Shown: positions 12,565 through 24,440 of the stretch, in pieces
How the letters are laid out: each line of letters starts with the position of its first letter
Position numbering within the stretch: position 1 is the first letter of the stretch
Origin: Congeria kusceri
Taxonomy: Eukaryota > Mollusca > Bivalvia > Myida > Dreissenidae
Direction of reading: 5' to 3'
Length of the DNA: 64,000 bases
Assembly (NCBI GenBank): GCA_027627225.1
Contig: CM051029.1
Location: 14,001,659 to 14,065,658 of the forward strand
The notes under the pieces: generated by a model
What the model was told of the DNA's origin: nothing
What the model saw: the letters and a program-made list of their open reading frames with translations, nothing else
Database searches by the model: none
Program-made: the position numbers and the translations under genes

Positions 12565-12846
12565 TATAAAATATTTATATTTTTTCACAAAGAAAACATG
12601 TACAAATAATGTAATATTGTTGAAATTGTTAAAATACGTGTGACATTATGTAGTCACTATGTATTAACCTCATCCATGTGACATTCTCACGAAAACATGT
12701 TTATTTCGTGTCTATTTAAATTGATTTATCTTCGAAATGATGTATGTTTTGTATTTACTTCAAACGCATGCTGTTATTGTATATGTGTGTTAATGACGAT
12801 GAGCTTTATATGCTTAAGTCGAAAATAAACTATTCTGATTCTGACT
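12565..12846 (+). other. LINE 3' UTR and terminus
   Basis: AT-rich non-coding sequence after the last stop. It ends with GAAAATAAACTATTCTGATTC and one further TGAC, giving an AATAAA signal followed by about two TTCTGA-type units in place of a poly(A) tail. Many CR1/jockey-like elements end in short tandem repeats of this kind, which sets the 3' boundary here. Confidence 0.75.
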
Positions 12847-12858
12847 ATTAATCGAGAT

Positions 12859-13713
12859 CTGGGAGGCGTTTCATCAATATTAACGATTCTTCTACGGTCG
12901 TAATTTACGTATCGATATTTATGTAGTTGTTTACGATTATACATAAATTCCGTTTCATCAACGACATCGTAAATGCACTATACATAAATATACGACTACA
13001 CACATTATGGTGAATGTTTACCGAAAATATTGTGAAGCAGTCTAATTTTTTTAAATGACGTCATTGTCGCGCGCTGCTTTCGAAATAAACAAGTTGTGGA
13101 AATGGGTTAAAAACAAGGACGTGAAATTAAAATTAGTGTCACCCTTGTTATTTTTACTGTATTTCACGTTATGTTCATTATTAAAAACGAAGAACAACAT
13201 GTACATAAAGCTACTAACCTACCGTAGGTACTGTACGTGTCACGGTGTACCCTGAAATCGATCTACTAGGTATGTTTTATAAAATATGTTTTCATTAAAT
13301 CGGGAATGAAATTGTGTTTAAATACTACTATAGGCCTAAACATTAAAAATAATGCACTATAGAATTGATAAGTGACCCAAAATGCGAGCGTCTATAGTAG
13401 GCCTACACTGAAGTATTTATTCCAAAATGGAAAAGGTACATGCATAGATCTACCGACACTTATGCTTAATATTTTAGTCCTTACTTTCCAAATTAATTTT
13501 GTTCTTTGGTCGCTTTTAATAGCAAACTTCAACAAAAAAATAACACATTACCTAAATATACGACCGCTCCTACCCAGTCGTAGATTTATGTATGAAAATT
13601 ATGTAGTCTGACTTTACGATTTGTTTGATGAAACGTGATTTCGGTAAAACGTCGTAATGTATGTAAGTCGTAGCGTACGACTGGTAGTAAACCGTTGATG
13701 AAACGCCTCCCAG
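12859..13713. mobile_element. Non-autonomous DNA transposon with long degenerate inverted repeats
   Basis: The left end CTGGGAGGCGTTTCATCAA (12859-12877) is repeated perfectly in reverse complement at 13695-13713. Inverted similarity continues inwards for about 150 bp on each side. A second CGTTTCATCAA lies near 12950, with its partner TTGATGAAACG near 13626, and TATACATAAATATACGACT near 12975 pairs with the 13.57 kb region. The 855-bp element has no transposase, and the two internal frames of 60-80 codons are not recognised. I see no clear target-site duplication (flanks CGAGAT and GAGAAC), so the superfamily cannot be assigned. Confidence 0.85.
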
Positions 13714-13753
13714 GAGAACGTAACAAACACGTGACAAGCTTTACCAAATAAAA

Positions 13754-13960
13754 GACGGCATATCAGTGTTGCAATGGACGGCATATCAGTGTTGCAATGG
13801 ACGGCATATCAGTGTTGCAATGGACGGCATATCAGTGTTGCAATGGACGGCATATCAGTGTTGCAATGGACGGCATATCAGTGTTGCAATGGACGGCATA
13901 TCAGTGTTGCAATGGACGGCATATCAGTGTTGCAATGGACGGCATATCAGTGTTGCAATG
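13754..13960. repeat. Minisatellite, nine identical 23-bp units
   Basis: The unit GAC + GGCATATCAGTGTTGCAATG occurs nine times head to tail with no mismatch that I can see. Because 23 is not a multiple of three, all three forward frames read the same 23-residue period, which produces overlapping artefactual open frames. Perfect identity means recent expansion or an assembly-sensitive locus. Confidence 0.98.
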
Positions 13961-16900
13961 AAATAGAGTCTTCCTGATCAGATGCACATACACATTTTCT
14001 CCTGCGATGTTGGTCATTGTTTTCATATTTCTTCCGACATCATGTACCTTTTGAACTATACAAGGATGGTGTAATGCTCGTACGACGAGTACGAGTACAT
14101 TTGAGTCTATTTGTAACCTTGGAATTGTTCCCATATATAATTTACAGTGGCTTTATATGTTCACATTGTATATAATGTTTTAATTTATCATAAATCACTT
14201 CTGTGTACTTTAGAGATGTATTTCCAAAGATATAAAAGGACAGCATTAACACAAACACAACCCCGATCTTTACATGTACTGGAAACATGAGTTTATTCAA
14301 ACGACCTCACTGAAATAAAACATACAAAAACACGATACAAAATTAATTAAGATGCTTATTATATCCTTTAATTTAAATTTCAAACAAATTAAATTAATAA
14401 AGGCTCATACAGATTTTATTAATATCAGGGTAACAAAGAAAATGGAAAAGTACTTAACCGTATACCACAAGTGAAATGTTATCGGGAATATTTAGCATCA
14501 AGGACTATTCAATTGCAGTACCCAATCCGTACCTGATGATTGAAGCTAAGTTTATATCTACACTGCTTTGCGAATAAGTACCCAGTATGTAATAATATTG
14601 AGTCTGAAACTATTTAAACTTTTTGCAGTTTGAAATATTTTGCTGAAAGTATTTGAAATGGGCATTAATGCTTCAAGCAAAGATTCTGTACGCTCTGTGA
14701 TCACTTAACGTAACGATGCATGGTTGCATATAAACTTAATTACGATAATTACTATAAAAGTATTTACTTCCTGCATTACCCAGTACCCATGGACCACTGG
14801 GTAATGATCAAAACGCTGATATGCACGTGCGAAAGTTAAAGCAGCAGTCCAGAAATATTTTAAGTAAAGACAACTTTTCAGAAATCGTTTGTAATGGACA
14901 TCTTACCGATCGAAATACAAATCGGTAAAATAATAACGTTTGAGTAACCTTTTATCGTATAGTCATTTGTATGCGATAGCTGGTGATGAGTAAATCTGAA
15001 GTAAATCGGAGGGTATATTCCGTTCGCACCAAGCAGTTTTGAAGATACAAATTACAAAATGCCGTTCGTAAATAAGAAACAGTTTTCAGTCGAATAAACG
15101 GAATTTACGTTCATTACAACTAATGTTAATTTAAGATGTAAATTATATTCTCTATGGACTGAATGCGACTTTAACTCTAACAATGTTAAGCTACATATTC
15201 GCCGGTGAACACTACACATCTCACGATAGTGAGCGTGACAATATAGTACTATTTTGTAGTGTTCATATTTATGATAGTTGTAAATAACATTAATATCTTA
15301 GATTGCGCATTTTCAGCTAATGCTTACTCGTTATACTTCAAACAAAATACAGATTTTCGTTAGCCTTGCTACATCTCCATGTAAAAACGAATGACACATG
15401 TATATTTGACGTAACACACTTATTTTAATTATTAAGTGCATAGTATTTGTTTGTACTATGTTGTATTATATAAATAACACCAAACAAACAACAACAATTT
15501 AGACAACACATTTGCTGCAAAAAATAGTGGCAATTAATCTAGAGACAGGGATTCACAATTAGAATATAAATTAATGTACTGTCAATTAATTTTCCAAAAC
15601 ACAAAGCTTTCAAATTGAGGATCGAGGCCAAAGCATCTCTCTAAAACCGTGTCCATTCTATCATAGCCAGTCACAGAGCATCATCCTAAAAAATACGTAA
15701 CACTACCATTAGTAAAGGAGTTAAAATTAAAACAGCTGAGGGTACAAAGGCTTGTGGGTATTTGTTTAGCTTTTAATAATTTGTAAATATCTAAATGCGA
15801 CCATTGCGCAGGACAGAGTAATAACAACATATTTTGAAAGTGTATGTATTTTTTCTTAAAATGGATGGTGCAAATTAGTGGTTTTAAAGCATATTAGGAA
15901 AGTTAAGTGCCACTGATTTGCCGGCACTATAATGCAGTGTTGTTTTCAAATCCATGCATGAATGCTGCATTACACAGTCACATGAATTTAATAAAGGTGT
16001 AACAATAATAAAGTAAAACAAATCAACCACGTAAGAATGTTCAAGAATTATAATGAGTAACTTTATGTAATGTATTCCCACACTGTGTAATAAAGCATTA
16101 ACGCGGGCAATAATCCAGTCGTTATTCATGTTTATTTAGTTATACTCATATGTCAAGCATTCTAATGTTTGTATATGCATCAATGTTCACTGGTACGTAC
16201 GCTCAAACAGTGTTATTTGAACAATTCAGAGACGCATAAACCTTTTAATCAAGCTGCAGGTATTGTGTTCATCTAAATTTGTTTCAATTTATTGCAATTG
16301 TCACGGACTCATAGTCGAATTTATGACTTGCAACCAACGGCATGCATTTGCTTATGTTAACTAATGCAAATGAGTTTTCCAGAGTTAGATGCATCCAATT
16401 GCACATTATGTTGAAGTGAACCGATGCGATATATCACAACAATTATATGTGTCAAATGTACTCAGGCGACAGTCCACATGTGCGAAGAGAACTGCAGGAA
16501 ATGTAAATTTTCTTCAGAAACTGCAAAAGTGCAGAACATCTTAGATCGTTACACACATCAAGAACGTGCTGAACATCGGTAAATAAGATCCATACGAGCG
16601 TTATTGTGTACTTGATGTAATTGAGCGTTATTGATGTGAGCACGCCACATAAAAAAGTAGAATGTTCACTTCAAAGCATAGCAATGTATGCAAACATTAA
16701 AGCAGTACCAACAAAATACTAAGGAATAATAAAAAAAATAATCGGAACAAAAAAAACTTTTTATGAACATTTCGTTCAAGTTCTTCTTCTACAAAAATCA
16801 ATATGACATTTTTTTTCACTTTTGCTTGATAGTATTCTATCATGCAAGAGTTATTATTAAACAAAGCCATTTCGCTAGCAAGTAATATGTACATGTTATG

Positions 16901-17520
16901 GTATTTTAGGTAGACATTACTTTTCTTAGAAGCGACCACATAAAATCTCCATGACGTATAATCGGTTCAGGAACGTAGCTTTAAAATGGATATGATTTCA
17001 CATTGATGTGTCTATTTGCTAGATGCGTTTAGATCGTCTAATTTATTGTGCATTTATATCACTGTTAATAATGATGAATTGTTTAACATGTACAATAATA
17101 ACAAAATGCATTTTGAGATTTATATTAAAATGTTATCCTTTCTAATACAAGTTATGCCCAGGCAAAGACAAGAGCTTAGAGACGCCCGTGCGGATGCTAT
17201 TGATCGATGACCTAGCTTACACGTCATCACTTGTTTAGTGATGTAATTTGTGGATTGTTTTGAATTTTTCTTGCACTGTGAAAATTTGGATATATGGTGT
17301 GGATTTAAAGCATTTGAAAGCATGTAAGTCTCCATCTGTTGTGTTAATAATAACACAGGATTATCCAGGATCAGTTTAAATCTCAGCCTAGGAATTGTGT
17401 GTTTTTAAAGTGTCAGAACTCAACTGTGGTATAGAAGTATTCATGATGTGGATTTACTTTCTTGCTAACAAAGTACCATTATTTTATATTAATCTTTCTA
17501 AAGCATTAATAATGTTAAAC
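13961..17520. other. AT-rich non-coding sequence with two perfect stem-loops
   Basis: No gene is supported. Two inverted repeats stand out. CATTACCCAGT (14774-14784) pairs with ACTGGGTAATG (14796-14806) around an 11-base loop. TGAACACTACA (15206-15216) pairs with TGTAGTGTTCA (15255-15265). Their role is unknown. They could be foldback relics. Confidence 0.5.
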
Positions 17521-17524
17521 GTAA

Positions 17525-18480
17525 TTTTATTCGCATAAACAATTCAATTAAGCACGTGACCAGTACACGAACGTGTTTAATGAGGCATCCGTGACATTGT
17601 GACTGACAATTTTCACGCGCTTTTGTAGCAAAACACGCTTTTTACATGGAGATACATGCCCGTATTTTATGTCGATTAGCAACAGCATATTCAAGTATTT
17701 AAAAACAACGATGATATTTTTCGGCGTTTAATGTCCGCACGTAATATAAATGATATTATCGATTTCTTTTCCATCGGAAAACAATTAATGAAATAAAAAA
17801 CGTTTTTTGAAAAAACGAGCGACCATGACACAATATCAAGGCAGAAAAAGCTTGGCTTTTCAACGAATCTGAATACCATGTATGATTGAAATTTTATTTA
17901 ATAAAAAATGCAGACTTTTATTTTGATGTACACTGCCTCCAAAGGAGTTAGGTCAACACGGGTTTATTCAATTAAGATACATGCAGATGTTGCGATTTTA
18001 GTAGGAGAAATATTTTTAATAGGTTCAGTTTAATAAAAGTAAGAATACCAAAATTAAAGATAATTCAAAGAGAGTAGCTGGTCGAGCTAAAGGCTAGGTA
18101 GTTTAAGCGATAAAGGGCGGTAGTTAAAGCGATACTGCCGATTTGATCGCCGCCGGGATTTCGAACGTCGAAGCCGATTTCGGAAAGGTGGGGTCGTTCG
18201 ATGCGGCCGATTTTGGGGAATTGGGTTCGAGCGGTGCAGCCAATATCGGAGAGGTTGGGTCGATCGTTGAAGACTATTTCGGGGAGCTGGGATCGGGCCA
18301 TGCGATTTCGAGGAGGTAAGGGTCAAAAGAAGCTGTCAATTGGGGGGGGAGGGGATAAGGGGTCGGATTGGAATAATCTGGGGGAGGGGGGCGGTCGAGC
18401 CGATTTTTGTCGCGGGTGATGGTGTCCGGGATGCTGACATGCCTTCAAGAAATCCGGCAGGAAAACCTGATACACACCAA
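17525..18480. repeat. Dispersed repeat, copy 1 (with internal insertion)
   Basis: This shares a collinear set of blocks with 61340-61800: GCACGTGACCAGTACACGAA / GCGTGACCAGTACACGCAA, CATGGAGATACATGC / CTTGGAGACGCATC, TATGTCGATTA, TTCAAGTATTTA, and at the far end GGGATGCTGACATGCCTTCA / GGGATGCCGACATGCCTTCA preceded by a G-rich run. Copy 1 is about 500 bp longer because 17.85-18.31 kb, including the 33-bp repeat, has no counterpart. The element type is not known. Confidence 0.75.
18105..18320. repeat. Diverged 33-bp tandem repeat with an 11-codon period
   Basis: Four units of 33 bp are visible from about 18170 (beginning GCCGATTTCGG, GCCGATTTTGG, GCCAATATCGG, GACTATTTCGG), plus weaker partial units on both sides. 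The block is clearly richer in G+C than its surroundings. Because the unit is a multiple of three, the plus strand reads ADFGKVGS, ADFGELGS, ANIGEVGS and DYFGELGS in one frame. The minus strand reads an 11-residue repeat of the type RPxLSEIG from 18301 down to 18065. Frame-neutral divergence would suit a coding repeat, but no gene model supports it. Confidence 0.75.
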
Positions 18481-18489
18481 TGCTTGTAG

Positions 18490-19227
18490 TAGAAAGTGCT
18501 GGGAAATTTGATATGTTTCTATAATGGCAAAAATGAAATGTGCAGGGTACTTCATGTAAAATAAAAACGGTCTCAATTTCTTAGGTTGAAAATACGTGTA
18601 AATACTTAATACGTTATTCACATAAAGAATCCCATTCCAACGCGACATATTATATGAAATTTAAAACAGGCTTTTTACACAACTTTGCATAAGTTTTTAG
18701 AAGGTTTCATTAAAATACGTTGAATCTAAGTGTACACACGTGCGTTCATGCCTAGACCTGCACACTACGCTGCATATGTATAACACACGAAGAGATTCAC
18801 ATCATTTCTCGTTTTGACGATAACAGGGACTATGTAAACGAAAACGGCTTCAAGGGGTTAATGTCTTTAAACAATTATGACATAAAGACATTAATAATAG
18901 CACAAAATAACGGTTAAAATATGGTTTATATTTATAAATGGGAAAACAGTTTTCGCATTCGAAGATAAAAATCAATTTATAATATGGGCTGTTTGTTTTG
19001 CCCTTTTCATTTTTACAGATTGGCGTCAGAATTGTGAGTATTTTGTCTAACCATAGTTTACACCCGTTTCCTTACAAAGCAGAATGCGCAGTTAGTTGAA
19101 GCGAAGTCTACTGTCATTTCAACGAATGATTCCGAAGTCGTTAGCTCAATACCCGAATGGGGTTTTAATTTTTACACACATTAAGATGATTTGTTTTCTC
19201 AAATATCGTATTATGTATTATATTAGC
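18490..19227. other. AT-rich non-coding sequence
   Basis: Nothing recognisable before the SINE. Confidence 0.4.
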
Positions 19228-19509
19228 CGGGCCGGCTAGCTCAGTTGGTAGAGCGCTGGACTACAAATCCGAGGATCGCGGGTTCGATTCCCAGCCCGGC
19301 CACATATCTTGTGTGGGGATTGGTCATGAAATTATTTCTACGACATTCTCCCCCTACCTATGATTCAAGTAGGGCAGTTGTCAGTTACTGTCATAAGTAT
19401 GTGCACTCAGTACTGGTAAACCAGCTTACCCAGGGAAAGTGTATATTAACTGACCGCCGTTATATGACCGAAATACTGTTAAATACTGCGAAAAATCCAA
19501 ACAAAACAT
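19228..19509 (+). mobile_element. Full-length tRNA-derived SINE (copy B)
   Basis: The head (about 19228-19302) looks like a tRNA with an A box (TAGCTCAGTTGG) and a B box (GGTTCGATTCC), the internal RNA polymerase III promoter. A body of about 205 bp shared with copies at 4.66 and 45.18 kb follows, then a tail ending TCCAAACAAAACA. The anticodon-stem and T-stem each carry mismatches, so this is a SINE head and not a working tRNA gene. The design fits bivalve tRNA-SINEs such as the V-SINE RUDI, but I cannot confirm the family by eye. Confidence 0.92.
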
Positions 19510-21820
19510 ATTATTTATTCTTTATTTAATGTAAATTTCTTATTATATTACATTTATATAATCTAATATCAGTTAAGGTGCAATAGGAAGCCAATAGTTC
19601 GTTGACATAGTCCCTTTAACGATTGAACACAGTCCGGAAACACTGTAACATTCCTATGCTATACAACATTAACGTGCATAATTAACATAGACTTCAGACC
19701 TGGAAGTAATCATGCCATCAGGAAATGCTTATGTCTATACATAATGAGGTTAGAATAACTACTTTGCTGGAGATCGAATGTACTTTATATTTATGTATCC
19801 ATAATTAGAACCCTGCAATGACTGTCGTGCGAATAGTTACCTTTTAAAGATAATAATTTGTGGGGAACTTCAAAATCCAAACGCACTGCTGCCATATGGT
19901 ACACAGAATGAGCAATGTTTATGCGGAAATCTGGTTTTAACAGCGTGTTTTATAGAAAGAAAACTAATAGAAAGAGGATGTATCCTTCCGTTTGAATGCG
20001 CTCATTTCATCGCGGCCTTTTCAAATCGGTGAATTCAATAATATAGCTTTGTATTACATGATTTGCAGTGAAGCAGAATTGTATTGGTGAAATACGCTTT
20101 GATATAACAGTAAAGATATAAAATGTTATAGGTTCAAAGCAGTGAAAATATAACAATATACGGATTTTTTTTTTCTATAAATAGTATTCCAGCAGTTGTT
20201 TAACCCCCCCTGCTTTTTGTATATATATGTACAGTATTTACCGAATATTATTTCTCTAGTGGTCATGGAAAATGATATTTTCACTCGTAGCTACGTCACT
20301 TGTGAGCATATTTTTTCTATACCAACTCGTTGAATAAAATTCTATCATTCACTAAAATCAACATCCTATATATTTTTGTTCAACGCTGTTTTGATAATTC
20401 GCCCGTGGTTTGCCCAACAGTGCCTTTCACTGACTTGGCAGCGACGTTATAATGTGCACAGTATCTGTACATACGAATGTCAAGAGGCAAGAAAATCCAC
20501 CCTGATGTGATCACGGCTGTAATTTGTGACTCGAATTAGCATGATAAAGCTGAAGACATGTTCTACGGCAACTGACAAGGCATCGAAATGTCTTGTTAGA
20601 GCAAGAATGTGTAATATTGTAATTCCTAAAATGCTTACCTACACAAATCTCTATTTGATTTCGAAATGATGTTTAGTTCAGGTAAAATACATATATTTTA
20701 AAATACATGTATAAAATAAAATATAGTAGTAACTTTGCCTAGTTATAACAATTAAACAAACATGAAGTAAACGGAAACTCAGATACACGTATGCATATTT
20801 ATTTTACCTCACTTCGTTTTCCCGTTGTAAAATCCCTTCGTAATTTGTATGTGCCATGACGTTGGAAAGTAATATTTCGAGCGGGGTATAATGTTTAATA
20901 TACCCCCGCGTGGACCATAATATACCCTGCGCGCGGGCCTAAAATAGCAACTCCTGTGTACTGATACATTCTTATTAGCTATTAATCGGTAGGCCTTCGG
21001 CCTCGGTAGACATCACTTTCCTCGGAGTGCAATATTTACTATAGCCCTAAACTGCCTGTGATAGTTAGATAATGTGCAAATTATGTACAAAAAAACCCTT
21101 AAATTATGCATCATCGGGACAGAAACCCTTGTTAACATCCAAAGATCCTTTATAAGGTATGCGTCATATTTCCGATGCAACACAACACTAAACCAACAAC
21201 ACGACACAAATACAAACACGACTGTTATTAAAACGTGGGCTGGCGCCTTGGAACAGTCAATGCAAAGCAATGGATGTTTACACATGTTTAAAGGCGCGCC
21301 AAACAATTGTACCATTATCAATCACAATACACATACAAGTAAATAAACATAAACTTTTTAAGTTCGAATTCAATAGTATACAATGTACATCGCTTAATGG
21401 AATCCATTTAATTACTCTACAAGCAATGTAACAGGACTTTGATTTAAATGGGGCGGGAATATTCAGTAATTGAAATAGGCAGCTGAAAAAGAATATGGTC
21501 TTTTATGCATGTCGGGGTAAATTGCGGTAAAAATATGATATCTACAAACAAGTACAATACAACAAAAACACCGAATAATATGTTTCATTATAACAATACA
21601 TTGATTTAAAAATACATCAATGGAACAAGAAAAATTTGTTTTAAGATATTGTGAGGTTTGAAAATGGAATGTTGGACTCATAGAGGGGGCGTACGCCGCT
21701 TCCGCTCTCCTCTAAATCCGCATATGCTCTATAATTAAACTTTATCAAGAGCAACATAATAGCGACTGCGTAAGAGTCGATGAAATGGAATAAAAATTAC
21801 CACCGTAGTTATTGTATTCA
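19510..21820. other. AT-rich non-coding sequence
   Basis: No gene is supported. One interrupted palindrome lies at 20881-20909 (GCGGGGTATA paired with TATACCCCCGC), followed by another TATACCC and a GCGCGCGGGC run, and a small AGGCCTTCGGCCT hairpin near 20991. Overlapping open frames at 21.0-21.35 kb on both strands have no recognisable content. Confidence 0.4.
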
Positions 21821-21927
21821 AATATTTTTTATTTATTTACAGGACTGTGTGGTTTTTATCAAAACAATTACTTGTCATATTTAAAAACACAAATGCCATA
21901 AAAAGAACTCTGAGGCTCTATGAATGA

Positions 21928-22179
21928 TCAAAACCGGATTTGTAGACAGTCGTTATCAGAGTCATCATGATTAGATATGACGGATTGATTGCTGTCCTTA
22001 AACACATTTCTCTTTCGTTTTAGTGACACCTCATAGTACGCAACATTAAATTCAACGCTGTCAATCAACGTTAGCTTGTGGCATTGGTAATTAAGTCGAG
22101 ACATTCCCATTTTTGCTGTTGCTTGTTCTTCAACTAAACCATGTGTCTGCTTTTTTTTAGTTATAATGGTCACAATTTC
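21928..22179 (-). CDS. Candidate terminal exon, tail-like, gene unknown
   Basis: The minus strand is open from a possible acceptor (AATTATATTATTAG) at about 22180 to a TGA at 21928, roughly 84 codons. The product is polar and charged, with VAYYEVSLKRKR near its middle and an acidic end (HDDSDNDCLQIRF). This composition fits an intracellular C-terminal region better than a folded domain. About 95 bp downstream on the same strand lies AATAAATAAA (about 21828-21838), a plausible polyadenylation signal. No other exon of the same gene is firmly linked, although the cysteine-rich exon at 26.1 kb lies on the same strand. Confidence 0.3.
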   Translation of the reverse strand, partial: EIVTIITKKKQTHGLVEEQATAKMGMSRLNYQCHKLTLIDSVEFNVAYYEVSLKRKRNVFKDSNQSVISNHDDSDNDCLQIRF

Positions 22180-22189
22180 ATACACATTA

Positions 22190-22680
22190 TACTAATAATA
22201 TAATTGCCTGCAGTTGCATTGTTATTGGTTATTATTGGTGGAAACGAGTTCTTGAAAACTCCATATAAAAGCACTTTTATACAAGTACATGAACGTGAAA
22301 CATACAAACGCGACAAGGAAACTTGTACAAACCACGGATACTCATTCACTCTATTTCAGTTTGTGGCGTCTTATCGGGAGAGCTAATGAAACTAATGAAG
22401 ACCTATGATCGAATGTTTGTTGATTTCTCCAATAGCTAGATGTTATCTTCACCATATGAGTATGTCGTAGGTTTAGCGCTTATATGTCAGTAATCAAGAT
22501 TTCGATGTATAAATAGATGAAAGTAACGACAGCAATTTACACTAACTTGATTAGTTTTACTTTTCGTAATGACCTTTATATTTACGGTTTTTAATGAAGC
22601 GTCAAATAAGAAATATGTGGAGGTAGGAGTTACTAGGTTTACGATTAACTACAAGTAACAGTTTAACAGTAGAAACAGAC
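22190..22680. other. AT-rich non-coding sequence
   Basis: No supported gene. The 60-codon frame at 22204-22386 has no recognisable features. Confidence 0.35.
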
Positions 22681-22689
22681 TGTTATGAG

Positions 22690-23160
22690 ATGAAACATGT
22701 AATGAACTAGCAAGTTCACATGCTGATGAATTTGGTAATAAAGTTTCATCGGTCTAGCAGTTATACTTTTTCAGTTATACGCGACACAAATCCAAAACTG
22801 TCCTTTTTGCTAAAAAAGGTCATAACTATACTGATGGTGTAAAAATACTGCACCAAAATACCCAGGAGCACACTGATTAATATGTTTATAAAGTTCCTAC
22901 ACTCTAGCAACACTACTTTTTGAGTTACACACGACACAAGTCCAAAACATGTCATTTTTTTCTATAAAAAGGGCCATAACTCCGCAGATGTCAGAAACAA
23001 ATTCACCAAAATATCCAGGTGAACAAGTTCCGAGGCAGATGAATATGCTTATAAAGTTTTATCACTATAGCAGTTATACCTTTTGAGTAACGCGCAACGG
23101 ACGGACAAATCTATATGCCCCCACCCCCACCCACCCCTCTAAAGTGGGGGCATAAAAAAA
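22690..23160. mobile_element. Repeat with about 2.5 tandem units of 150 bp and a terminal hairpin
   Basis: The block ACTTTTTCAGTTATACGCGACACAAATCC recurs as ACTTTTTGAGTTACACACGACACAAGTCC about 150 bp on, and again as CCTTTTGAGTAACGCGCAACGGACGGAC. It is bracketed each time by CATAACT and CACCAAAATA(C/T)CCAGG. It ends in a perfect 11-bp stem, TATGCCCCCAC (23114-23124) with GTGGGGGCATA (23144-23154). A short tandem core plus an end hairpin resembles the non-autonomous elements described in bivalves (pearl-like, probably Helitron-related). No transposase is present. Confidence 0.7.
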
Positions 23161-24100
23161 ACTTGTCATTGCTGGGACTCAAACCTGCGACTGCAGTGGA
23201 GTGTTAACTATGAAGTATGAAGAGCGAAGTATGATTTTTGAAGTGTAAACTATGAACTATGAAGTGTAAAGTACGAAATGTTTAATATATTATACTATAT
23301 AGTATACAGTATTGTGCATTATGAAGTGTGAAGTGCGAACTATGAACTGTGAATATCTGAATTCGCCACCGGGCTTTCGTTCATACAGCATGAGGTTACA
23401 GTGATACGACTTTTATCATAATCACAAGTCACACTGTACATGTTTGAAATATAAATGTACTTACAATCTTCTTTTTAATTTTGACACAAGTTATGGTTTG
23501 CAAATGGAAACATTTAAAGGGACATATTGATGGGAATTTGACAATAACATTTGTAAATAAAAGTTCATTGACAGAAAATTAAATGAAGCACTGATACAAA
23601 TAATACTCTTGATTACAGGAACAATTGACAAATGATTTTATGTTATACCTAAACAGCGTTCATCCAAGAGACTTTCATGGTCATTGCAATATTAGTAGCA
23701 GCTGTTGTAAAATTAATGAATTAAATGTACATATTTTACCGTTATGGGCATGGACAACATTACAACGTTTACATAGCTCGGTGAAGCTTGCAATAAAATG
23801 AAGCAATTATGTATAGGCCTGTTCAAATCCTACTGGAAAAATATCTAAAATCGTTTTCTACAATTTCATCAATATATTTTTACTACTTAAAAAATATACT
23901 CTAGATAAATAGGAAAATTTTGTTTTTATTATGTATCTGCATTTTTGTACAATATGCCACTTTAAAGGAAAGGTTTCATAATAACCTCATTATTGTAGTT
24001 AATAATTATTTGATAAAATATCTAAAACAATGGTCATCCAAAAGACTTTTACCGGCATGGCAAAATTATTAGTAGTAGTTGTAAATATTGATTAAATGGA
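23160..24100. other. Non-coding; degenerate TATGAAGTGTGAA repeat at 23210-23350
   Basis: A 140-bp stretch is built from loose variants of AACTATGAAGTGTAAA (for example 23247-23268 and 23318-23346). A B-box-like GGTTTGAGTCCC lies on the minus strand near 23185, but without an A box or tRNA fold. The rest is plain AT-rich sequence. Confidence 0.5.
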
Positions 24101-24109
24101 TGGCTGCTC

Positions 24110-24440
24110 CCGAACGCTGCATTGACCTTGAAATGTGGCATTGACTTTACCCAATGGACCTGATTCATGAAAGACACGCTGACTTAACGAGAAAAACATT
24201 TGTGTAAAGAGATTAAAAAACAAGAACCATTCACTGCTAATATATATATACGTTCGGAGAAGCAAAAAGCCAATTTCGATGTTTGACCTTTAAGTATAAT
24301 CTTGACCTTTGACCTACAGTCATGGTTCATGAGCATAACATGCTGTTTTACTGGACGGGATGCGACGGGACTATGCGGGACGGGACAAACTGAGTGTTAT
24401 ATAGCCCCCACCCCCTATCATGATTTAGGGGGTGTTAATT
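24110..24440. mobile_element. Second hairpin-ended repeat fragment
   Basis: Phrases such as CTTGACCTTTGACCTAC and three GACGGGA units lead to CACCCCCTA paired with TAGGGGGTG (24409-24434). The stem is preceded by TAGCCCC and resembles the hairpin at 23.1 kb in design and partly in sequence. The left boundary is uncertain. Confidence 0.45.

Larger units (their letters stand above)
9469..12846 (+). mobile_element. 5'-truncated non-LTR retrotransposon (LINE, jockey/CR1-like group)
   Basis: About 3.4 kb of a LINE pol open reading frame in order: the C-terminal half of an APE-type endonuclease, a linker, reverse transcriptase, a C-terminal cysteine-histidine knuckle and a 3' UTR. The UTR ends at a short TTCTGA microsatellite-like tail just after AAATAAAC. 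The N-terminal half of the endonuclease and any ORF1 are missing, as expected of 5' truncation. The frame is broken by at least three frameshifts and two nonsense codons, so the copy is dead. The clade is judged from motif style only and could be wrong. A DNA element begins 13 bp after its end. Confidence 0.93.

Noticed and set aside
13766..13977. Two overlapping frames encoding a repeated WTAYQCCNGRHISVAMDGIS-type peptide
   Set aside because: The 23-bp unit produces the same period in several frames. Perfect DNA identity explains the peptide repeat without selection.
19228..19302. Functional tRNA gene
   Set aside because: Stem mismatches in the anticodon and T arms, and a body and tail shared with two other SINE copies, show it is a SINE head.
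23160..23205. tRNA or SINE head on the minus strand (GGTTTGAGTCCC)
   Set aside because: Only a B-box-like word is present, with no A box at the proper distance and no cloverleaf pairing.
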